From Clostridiales bacterium (lineage in GTDB: Bacteria; Bacillota; Clostridia; Christensenellales; Aristaeellaceae), in contig JAAZEI010000009.1 of NCBI GenBank assembly GCA_012512355.1, positions 1-5,199 of the forward strand: 5,199 nt of DNA. The letters are read 5' to 3'. Positions 1-4,782 of the stretch are shown here, one piece after another (position 1 is the first letter of the stretch; each line of letters begins with the position of its first letter). A program made the position numbers and the translations under genes. The notes beneath the pieces were generated by a model. It searched no databases and was not told the origin of the DNA. It worked only from the letters and a program-made list of their open reading frames with translations.

Positions 1-59
1 ACACGGGCGAAGCCGGCGGAGCGTGGATCAATGAAGTATTTATTGAGAGAATCGACTAA
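1..59 (+). CDS. Possible last codons of a convergent gene, unidentified
   Basis: On the plus strand the frame starting at base 3 is open from the edge to a TAA at 57-59, giving 18 residues (TGEAGGAWINEVFIERID). The composition looks like an ordinary protein end, and its base composition differs from the AT-rich sequence that follows. This would be a gene running toward pduT and ending about 117 bases from it. The fragment is far too short to identify, and plus-strand frame 1 and one minus-strand frame are also open here, so it may be chance. Confidence 0.25.
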   Translation, partial: TGEAGGAWINEVFIERID

Positions 60-176
60 ACCAGCAGAGTACAAAAGAATGAATTGCGAAATGGGCAGAT
101 TTGCATTTGCGTAAAGCTGCATTGCTTTTATTTGTTGAAATTTTATCGTCGCGGCTGCAGCCAAGCCTGCTCCCGC
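60..176. other. Non-coding stretch downstream of pduT; operon end not clearly marked
   Basis: These 117 bases follow the pduT stop. They contain two weak hairpins. An imperfect one at 151-176 (GCGG...CCGC and GCAG...CTGC stems with two mismatches) is not followed by T on the minus strand. A short AAAGC-6 bases-GCTTT stem at 113-128 is followed by TATTT on the plus strand, a poor candidate terminator for a convergent gene. The minus strand stays open in the pduT frame after its TAA, but the composition is AT-rich and no ribosome binding site precedes the only ATG (120-122). I see no confident gene or terminator. Confidence 0.4.
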
Positions 177-722
177 TTAGATTAATGCGGTAAAAATCTC
201 CTGCCTGGGAGATGGGATAACACAGGTTGATACCACCATGCCTTTTTCAGCGGCTTCCTTGATCCCCGAATCAATTGCCGCCTGAACGGCCGCGACATCA
301 CCGCAGAGGGTCACAAAAGATTTTCCCCCGATGCCCAGCCCCATACGGACTTCAAGTATATCTACCTGGGCTGTTTTGGCCGCGGTGTCAGCAGCGACTA
401 CAGAGGCTGCGATGCTGAAAAATTCCATCACACCCAGGGCCGCCATCTTAGGAGGTACTGAACAGCCGTTGATGGCAGAAATCACCTGGCTGTCGAGGCT
501 GGCGATGACCAAATCATCGACCAGATACTCCTTGGCGAAGCTTCGCCCAACCTCCATGGAGGCAGAAACCGCCGCCACATCTCCGCTGATGATGACGATA
601 AATTTACCGGGACAGACAGTGGCCGCTTTTAATAGTTTTACATCCGCTGTTTTGAGCATGGCATCGCCTGCTTCAATTCCCTTAGCAATGCTGTTTAATT
701 CAAGTAATCCAAGAGATATCAT
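177..722 (-). CDS. pduT: PduT-type trimeric shell protein (BMC-T) with Fe-S pore cysteine
   Basis: This 181-residue protein contains two BMC domains in tandem (about 1-88 and 94-181), so three copies form a pseudohexameric tile. In Salmonella PduT one 4Fe-4S cluster sits on the threefold axis, held by one cysteine per subunit in a CPGK loop. The same loop is seen here as VCPGK, with the cysteine at residue 37. The second domain has ALGVMEFFSIAAS (95-107), the pore-side loop GIGGK (130-134), CGDVAAVQAAIDSG (140-153) and a VIPSP end (168-172). The length is close to the known protein (about 184). The ATG at 722 shares ATGA with the pduS stop and has GGAGG 9 bases upstream (732-736). Being directly after pduS, the likely electron-transfer partner, supports a redox role in the shell wall. 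It is the last gene of the visible operon; the TAA at 177-179 ends it normally for the family. Confidence 0.96.
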   Translation of the reverse strand: MISLGLLELNSIAKGIEAGDAMLKTADVKLLKAATVCPGKFIVIISGDVAAVSASMEVGRSFAKEYLVDDLVIASLDSQVISAINGCSVPPKMAALGVMEFFSIAASVVAADTAAKTAQVDILEVRMGLGIGGKSFVTLCGDVAAVQAAIDSGIKEAAEKGMVVSTCVIPSPRQEIFTALI

Positions 723-2038
723 AATCTTGTCCCTCCAATAATCAACACCGCGTCAGAAACCTCACCTACCACGCCGTCTATGCTGGCATGAACATAGGCC
801 CCAAGGCTCTCCCCCTGCATGATACCGATGACCTGGCCGCAGCGTACATGCTCACCTTGACTGACGGCAGCTTTGGCAGAAACGCCGATATGCTGTTTCA
901 AGGGGATATTGACCTGACCGGGAGCCACTGTGTATACCTCTTGGGGCGTATCAAACTCGTATTGATCCACATCCACTCTTGCCGCCATTCTTTGGGAGGG
1001 TACTTGACGCCCCAGCCTTGTATCCTGCTGGCTCTTGATCATGGAAAAGGACATGTCGCTGCTTTGTGTACACAGCGCTTCCTTCTCCAGCTGCTGTATG
1101 CGTCTGGGCGACAAGCCCATTGGACAGGCAAACAGCTCACATATGCCGCACTCCATGCACAGGACAGCAGAAGGCTCAGGCTTTCCATCCATAGCAAATG
1201 ACCGCATGGTTAAATGCGGATAAATGGGATGCCCCAGCAAAAATCTCGGGCAAAGATCGGTGCAGTATCTGCACTGTATGCAGCAGGTTTTGGCGCGGCT
1301 GCGCATATGGGCGATAGAAAGTTCTGCCCTGTTGACCAGCAGATGCTCCTTGGGGAATACCAGGATACCGCCGCAAGTTTTGGTCACAACGGCTGCTTCT
1401 CCCTGTTGCAATAACTCGCCCATCATCGGCCCGCCCAGCAAAACACACGCATCAGGCATGTTCATGCCCCCGGCCGCTGAAATCACATCGCTGACGAATG
1501 TCCCCACAGGGACATCATAAAGACCCGGCCTTTTTACTTCTCCCGCTACAGTAATCAGCCGCCTTGTAACAGGTATCCCATCAAAAGCGTGCAAAGCATT
1601 GATGGCAGTTGATACGCTGACCACAGTGCAGCCAACATTGCCGGGAAGACCCCTGGGCGGTACCGCCTCCCCCGTGCACTCATACACGACTGACTGTTCA
1701 TCACCAACAGGGTAAATCGAGGGCAGTGCATGAATGCTTACCTCGAGCTTCAGTTTTTGAACCGCGGCCTGCAAAGCGGCAAGCGGGACATGGTAATGCT
1801 CTTTGAGCGCAATCTTCACTTGATTCGCAGAAATAAGATCCCCCAGGCTTCGTGCAGCCCTCACAAGTGTTTCTGCCTGATAAAGCATTAAATATTGATC
1901 GCTTTTGAGAAGAGGCTCACACTCCGCGCCATTGATCAGAAGTGTATTTGCTTGGGCAGAAAACTTTTTCCACGCGGGAAACCCTGCGCCTCCACCGCCA
2001 ACGACGCCTCCGGATTTTAAAAGCTCCAGCTGATTCAT
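719..2038 (-). CDS. pduS: PduS-type flavin/4Fe-4S protein (cobalamin reductase, RnfC-like)
   Basis: At 439 residues this is a full-length PduS. In Salmonella, PduS reduces cob(III)alamin stepwise so that an adenosyltransferase can reactivate it; the family is related to RnfC and NuoF. Seen in order: a Gly-rich nucleotide/flavin-binding segment (SGGVVGGGGAGFPAWKKF, 9-26) and NGAECEPLL (36-44); a SLBB-like region with VAGEVKRPGLYDVPVGT (164-180); two 4Fe-4S motifs, C253-C256-C259-C263-Pro (preceded by C252) and C294-C297-C300-C305-Pro; and a C-terminal barrel-sandwich region (HIGVSAKAAV, LGAYVHASIDGVV, 383-424). It overlaps eutN upstream and pduT downstream by 4 bases each. There is no clear Shine-Dalgarno before its ATG, which fits translational coupling to eutN. 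With eutT upstream and the Fe-S shell protein pduT downstream, a role in corrinoid reduction and/or moving electrons across the shell is likely. Both clusters and the flavin site look intact. Confidence 0.95.
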   Translation of the reverse strand: MNQLELLKSGGVVGGGGAGFPAWKKFSAQANTLLINGAECEPLLKSDQYLMLYQAETLVRAARSLGDLISANQVKIALKEHYHVPLAALQAAVQKLKLEVSIHALPSIYPVGDEQSVVYECTGEAVPPRGLPGNVGCTVVSVSTAINALHAFDGIPVTRRLITVAGEVKRPGLYDVPVGTFVSDVISAAGGMNMPDACVLLGGPMMGELLQQGEAAVVTKTCGGILVFPKEHLLVNRAELSIAHMRSRAKTCCIQCRYCTDLCPRFLLGHPIYPHLTMRSFAMDGKPEPSAVLCMECGICELFACPMGLSPRRIQQLEKEALCTQSSDMSFSMIKSQQDTRLGRQVPSQRMAARVDVDQYEFDTPQEVYTVAPGQVNIPLKQHIGVSAKAAVSQGEHVRCGQVIGIMQGESLGAYVHASIDGVVGEVSDAVLIIGGTRL

Positions 2039-2319
2039 GACTTGGCACCGGAGCGCTGAACCTCATGGATATCAATGATAGCCACGATCGAGGCGTCTAT
2101 GGGCGATTCTTCGTGTCCGATTGCTTTTCTGGCACTGCTTCCCGTGGCCACCAGGACCATTTCACCAATCCCCGCGTCCACAGAATCAACTGCGACAAAA
2201 CTCTTTCCAACAGGCTCCCCGCTGACTTCCACCGGCTGGACAATCATCAGCTTACAACCTACCAGAGTCTTTTCCTTGCGGGTTGCCCAAATATTTCCAA
2301 TTACTTTTGCAATAATCAT
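2035..2319 (-). CDS. eutN: EutN/PduN (CcmL-type) pentameric shell vertex protein, BMC-P
   Basis: This 94-residue protein belongs to the EutN/CcmL family (BMC-P), whose pentamers cap the vertices of the polyhedral shell and are needed to close it. Seen are the N-terminal IIAKVIGNIWATRK (2-15), the central CKLMIVQPV (22-30), the DSVDAGIGEMVLVATGSSAR stretch (45-64), which is the family signature, and the C-terminal PIDASIVAIIDIHEV (73-87). Length and domain coverage are normal. The ATG at 2319 overlaps the pduL TGA (shared ATGA), with a purine-rich GGGAGAGG upstream as ribosome binding site. The TGA stop overlaps the ATG of pduS in the same way. Only one BMC-P gene is visible in the window. The choice between EutN and PduN as a name is arbitrary from sequence alone. 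Confidence 0.96.
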   Translation of the reverse strand: MIIAKVIGNIWATRKEKTLVGCKLMIVQPVEVSGEPVGKSFVAVDSVDAGIGEMVLVATGSSARKAIGHEESPIDASIVAIIDIHEVQRSGAKS

Positions 2320-3275
2320 TCTTGCCTCTCCCTGATCAGTGTGATGCCACAGGCTTTTAGCGCGTCAATGGCCAGCGGCGTAATAATCTGACCTTTTTTT
2401 AATCGCAATGTTTTTGTATCAGTTTTTTTAAGGGACAGCACATCCCTTTCGCTGATCAGCTTCGACTCAAGAATCGCGTCCGTCTGCGCGGCGGAGGAAG
2501 GGCCTTTATCATCAATGCTTTGACTCCCGGCTGCCGGCAGATGATCCTGCGATAAGCTGCAGGAGATATCCTTCCACGCACCCGCCGCATTGGCCTCATC
2601 CGTATCGAGATGCAGGGCCAGGGCAGATTCCCCGGAAACACGGACCGTCACAGCATGAAGCGTCATCCCTCTTTGCCCTTCAACCCTCAATGCTATGTCC
2701 TGGCCATGACTCACATGAAAAGCTGACGCGTCCTCGGGCGTCATGTGAACATGGCGCTTGGCTATGATGGCACAGGGCTTTTGCACCATATTATCTCCTG
2801 CCTGGATACAAACCATGGCAGCGTCTCTCAAATCGCCTGACAGCCTGAGGGGCGCGTCAACTCCCAGGGTTCTGGCGTCAGTGGCAGAAATTTCAACCTG
2901 TGAGGCGTCTCGTAGCGGCCCCAATACTGCTACCTTATCCAAAATCCCCTGGGGCCCGATCAGACGTACCCGATATTCAGAAAGATATTGCCCCGGCTGG
3001 GAAATGGCTTGTTTGTCAGGTAACACGCTGGTGCCGAAAAGCTTTTTCAGGTCATCGGAGCATAAATGAACATGCCGTGCTGATACTTCCACGGGGATTA
3101 AACCGGCATGATCATCTAAAGCCAGGGCTGGCTTGCGCGACAGATCAGGCGGCAGGGGTGAGGGCTCAGATGGTATAAAAAAAGTCTCGGCTTTTTTATC
3201 AGCATTATGTTCGGCTGTATCACCCAGACGAGCCACCACCATTCGAACGAGTTGCTCTATCTCTTTTCGTTCCAC
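2316..3275 (-). CDS. pduL: PduL-type phosphate acyltransferase with encapsulation helix and C-terminal extra module
   Basis: This protein converts acyl-CoA and phosphate to acyl-phosphate inside the microcompartment, recycling CoA for the aldehyde dehydrogenase. With the GTG start it has 319 residues; a TTG two codons upstream (3281) is possible but too close to the AGGAG. In order: an N-terminal amphipathic helix (ERKEIEQLVRMVVARL, 2-17) like known encapsulation peptides; a Pro/Ser-rich linker to about residue 57; then two PduL beta-barrel domains. These carry VSARHVHL (zinc histidines expected at 68 and 70), GPLRDASQVEIS (119-130), AKRHVHMTPEDA (173-184, histidines 175 and 177) and HLDTDEANA (222-230). 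A second linker leads to a C-terminal module at 272-315 (LISERDV...ITPLAIDALKACGI). Most PduL proteins are about 210-230 residues, so this one is long at both ends. The C-terminal module resembles the EutT N-terminus encoded next door and the EutQ N-terminus. It overlaps eutN by 4 bases (ATGA). Confidence 0.94.
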   Translation of the reverse strand: MERKEIEQLVRMVVARLGDTAEHNADKKAETFFIPSEPSPLPPDLSRKPALALDDHAGLIPVEVSARHVHLCSDDLKKLFGTSVLPDKQAISQPGQYLSEYRVRLIGPQGILDKVAVLGPLRDASQVEISATDARTLGVDAPLRLSGDLRDAAMVCIQAGDNMVQKPCAIIAKRHVHMTPEDASAFHVSHGQDIALRVEGQRGMTLHAVTVRVSGESALALHLDTDEANAAGAWKDISCSLSQDHLPAAGSQSIDDKGPSSAAQTDAILESKLISERDVLSLKKTDTKTLRLKKGQIITPLAIDALKACGITLIRERQE

Positions 3276-3281
3276 GCTCAA

Positions 3282-3965
3282 TCACTCCTGTTCTTTGATC
3301 GCCTGAAGCTGAAGTACATAAAAGTAGCTGGACAGCCTGTTCATCGCCAGCAGCAGGTCCTGGCGGCTGCAGGATTTGTCCCCCTGACAGAAGGCGGCGA
3401 TTACAGCAAGCTCAGTTTCCCGCGCCTGGGTGCGCAGCCTGTTAAAAACCGCCCCAATCATTCCTTGGCTTGCGCTGGGAAGCACATGACCGCGAAAGCC
3501 AAATTGCTCAGGATGATGAGAAGCATCCCGAATTTGCCCGGCTGTCATGTCGCCCAGGGTCCAATCCCCCAGCGGTTTTCCCGTCACATCAGCCGCCAAT
3601 ACGCGCCTGATCAGCGCCAGGACTTCCTCCAGCGGGGCTTCAAAACGATGTCCGCCGGCTGTCTGTACTGTGATCTGCGCCAAAATAACATCAGCTTCCA
3701 AAGAGTCCAGTTTTCCGCGAAGTGCAATGCGCGGGTGTGATTTATGCGTCAGCTGTTTGGCATCAAGATGCGTCATGTATTCCGGCTTTGGATCCTTTGG
3801 GCTGGCTGGTTGGCTTTGACTGACAGCTTGGCTGCGGTATAAGCGCAAATCTACCAGATACTGCTTGGCGGCAGGGGTTAGCCTCGCGTCCCGGGGAATC
3901 TCATATGCCTCCGGTATGCCATTTGAGAACAAATCCCTTAATTCCATTTCAGTGATATATTGCAC
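3282..3965 (-). CDS. eutT: EutT-type ATP:cob(I)alamin adenosyltransferase
   Basis: This 227-residue protein matches the ethanolamine-utilization type of corrinoid adenosyltransferase, which makes adenosylcobalamin from cob(I)alamin and ATP for a B12-dependent lyase or dehydratase. The N-terminal module (1-44) has ITEMELR and LTPAAKQYL. After a Ser/Pro/Lys linker (45-61) comes the recognisable core YMTHLDAKQL with KSHPRIALRGKLDSLEA (63-91), then RLRTQARETELAVIAAF (176-192) and LLLAMNRLSSYFYVLQLQA (204-222), which match conserved blocks of EutT. It is shorter than the Salmonella enzyme (about 267 residues), and the linker lacks the HX11CCX2C metal motif; the only cysteines are C193 and C199. 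The start is a GTG at 3965 with AAAGGAG 6 bases upstream. Its TGA stop directly precedes the possible TTG start of pduL, and the pduL ribosome binding site lies in its last codons. Neighbouring pduS could supply the reduced corrinoid. Confidence 0.9.
   Translation of the reverse strand: MQYITEMELRDLFSNGIPEAYEIPRDARLTPAAKQYLVDLRLYRSQAVSQSQPASPKDPKPEYMTHLDAKQLTHKSHPRIALRGKLDSLEADVILAQITVQTAGGHRFEAPLEEVLALIRRVLAADVTGKPLGDWTLGDMTAGQIRDASHHPEQFGFRGHVLPSASQGMIGAVFNRLRTQARETELAVIAAFCQGDKSCSRQDLLLAMNRLSSYFYVLQLQAIKEQE
3285..3289 (-). promoter_or_regulatory. Ribosome binding site AGGAG for pduL, inside the end of eutT
   Basis: On the minus strand AGGAG is followed by TGA (the eutT stop), then TTG, AGC and GTG. 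Spacing is 3 bases to the TTG at 3281 and 9 bases to the GTG at 3275, so the GTG is the better start. The site overlaps the final eutT codons, which fits coupled translation. Confidence 0.65.
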
Positions 3966-4149
3966 GGAATTCTCCTTTCACCGAGTGACAGCCAGACTGT
4001 TTCCCTGTTGAGCACCCATGATGAAGATTGCTTAAGCTTCATCAGCTCTCGCCAACCCTATTTTGCGGCTTGAGTATTTTTGTCGCAGGATGCGAAACTT
4101 ATCCGCCAGCTCAGCAGCGGCAGCATCGGATTCTTTTATTCACTCAGGA
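3966..4149. other. Non-coding gap inside the operon, between shell genes and eutT
   Basis: These 184 bases separate the second BMC-H gene from eutT, whereas the genes downstream abut or overlap. I find no complete gene here: the best minus-strand frame (4035-4139, stop 4032-4034) gives 35 codons with no ATG or GTG start and no ribosome binding site. The stretch holds a perfect 8-bp inverted repeat (4019-4044) and, nearer the BMC-H stop, a weaker GC-rich CCGC...GCGG hairpin on the minus strand. It ends with the eutT ribosome binding site AGGAG at 3972-3976. I see no convincing promoter, riboswitch or T-tract terminator. It may be an mRNA processing or attenuation region, or the remains of a lost gene. 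Confidence 0.6.
4019..4044. repeat. Perfect 8-bp inverted repeat (stem-loop) in the gap before eutT
   Basis: TGATGAAG at 4019-4026 is the exact reverse complement of CTTCATCA at 4037-4044, with a 10-base loop between them. On the minus-strand transcript this would be a stem-loop about 50 bases before the eutT start. No run of T follows it on the minus strand, so it is not a classic intrinsic terminator. A role in mRNA stability or partial attenuation between shell genes and enzymes is possible but is inference only. Confidence 0.5.
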
Positions 4150-4425
4150 TTAGATCTTGGGCAGTATCTCGTTGACTTCAACATGCGGTCTGGGAATCAC
4201 ATGCCGTGAAATCAGATGGCCCACTCGCTCCGCGGCGGCAGCACCGGCATCCACGGCGGCTTTTACCGCGCCGACTTCACCGCGCACCATCACGGTCACC
4301 AACCCTCCGCCTACATGTGTTTTACCAACCAACACCACATTGGCGGCCTTTAACATGGCATCTGCAGCCTCTATGGACGCAACAAGTCCCTGCGTTTCGA
4401 TCATGCCTAATGAAACCATTTGCAT
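4150..4425 (-). CDS. eutM: BMC-H hexameric shell protein, EutM/PduA-like (second copy)
   Basis: This 91-residue single-domain BMC-H protein forms hexameric facet tiles. Features seen are SLGMIETQG (5-13), [13 protein letters not shown] (18-30, edge lysine at 26), pore loop HVGGG (37-41), [15 protein letters not shown] (47-61) and HVIPRPH (75-81, edge arginine at 79). It starts at the ATG at 4425, with an AGAGGG sequence 8 bases upstream, and ends with TAA at 4150-4152. It follows the first copy by 22 bases. The two proteins keep identical pore loops and edge residues but differ in small hydrophobic swaps, in charge near the C-terminus ([13 protein letters not shown] here against [13 protein letters not shown] in the other) and in tail length, so they could form mixed facets. 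No C-terminal extension domain is fused to it. The long gap to eutT lies directly downstream. Confidence 0.96.
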   Translation of the reverse strand: MQMVSLGMIETQGLVASIEAADAMLKAANVVLVGKTHVGGGLVTVMVRGEVGAVKAAVDAGAAAAERVGHLISRHVIPRPHVEVNEILPKI

Positions 4426-4447
4426 AGGTCAAACCCTCTTTCTGATC

Positions 4448-4750
4448 TTAATTGTTATTGTTTTCAGATTCCAAGTGGGGCAAAATACTCTCCAATTCTT
4501 CATGAGGCCTTGGAATGACATGCACAGAAAGCAGCTCTCCAACCCGCTGGGCCGCGGCAGCACCTGCATCAGTCGCGGCTTTCACCGCACCCACATCACC
4601 CCGGACCATGACTGTCACCAACCCACCGCCCACATGCGTCTTCCCGATTAAGGTCACGTTGGCTGCCTTCACCATAGCATCTGCCGCTTCAATGGATCCT
4701 ATCAAACCCTTTGTTTCCACCATGCCAAGAGCAATCATCTCACGATTCAT
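4448..4750 (-). CDS. eutM: BMC-H hexameric shell protein, EutM/PduA-like (first copy)
   Basis: This 100-residue protein is a single BMC domain covering almost its whole length. It would form flat hexamers that tile the microcompartment facets, with a central pore for substrates and products. Family marks seen are ALGMVETKG (7-15), [13 protein letters not shown] (20-32, with the edge lysine at 28), the pore loop HVGGG (39-43), the [15 protein letters not shown] stretch (49-63) and HVIPRPH (77-83, with the conserved edge arginine). The GGG pore is like EutM rather than the GSG of PduA. The ATG at 4750 is chosen over the internal ATG four codons later because a perfect AGGAGG lies 8 bases upstream of it. 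The tail ends in a polar, Asn-rich stretch (ESENNNN) that probably has no fold. The next gene downstream is a close paralog, about 76% identical by my hand alignment, so the pair looks like a tandem duplication. Assigning it as EutM rather than PduA is a family-level judgement. Confidence 0.96.
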   Translation of the reverse strand: MNREMIALGMVETKGLIGSIEAADAMVKAANVTLIGKTHVGGGLVTVMVRGDVGAVKAATDAGAAAAQRVGELLSVHVIPRPHEELESILPHLESENNNN

Positions 4751-4758
4751 TCAGATAT

Positions 4759-4764
4759 CCTCCT
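4759..4764 (-). promoter_or_regulatory. Ribosome binding site AGGAGG for the first BMC-H gene
   Basis: On the minus strand the sequence reads AGGAGG followed by 8 bases and then ATG at 4750. The perfect match to the anti-Shine-Dalgarno sequence decides the start (MNRE...) against the internal ATG at residue 5, and it suggests strong translation, as expected for an abundant shell protein. Confidence 0.85.
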
Positions 4765-4782
4765 AAATATTTAATACCAATT

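Noticed and set aside
151..176. Intrinsic terminator after pduT
   Set aside because: The hairpin is broken by two mismatches and is followed on the minus strand by GACGATAAAATTTC rather than a T run, so it was not called as a terminator.
331..741. 136-codon plus-strand open frame opposite pduT
   Set aside because: It is a shadow of pduT, with low-complexity Ala/Ser/Thr composition typical of antisense reading.
2065..2391. Plus-strand open frames opposite eutN and the end of pduL
   Set aside because: The minus strand here carries the intact EutN signature and the PduL C-terminus; the plus frames have no motif.
3207..3740. 177-codon plus-strand open frame
   Set aside because: It lies opposite eutT and the start of pduL, both of which have clear family motifs. 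It shows no recognisable domain and crosses the eutT/pduL junction, so it is an antisense shadow.
3966..4149. Cobalamin riboswitch or EutV (ANTAR) antiterminator target in the gap
   Set aside because: A B12-linked gene follows, so I looked for both. I could not find the conserved B12-box core or a paired hexaloop double hairpin with a terminator. A covariance-model search would settle it.
4157..4651. 164-codon plus-strand open frame across both BMC-H genes
   Set aside because: It is antisense to two well-supported shell genes. Its internal similarity (repeated AAAPAS.AAFTAP) simply mirrors the BMC-H duplication.
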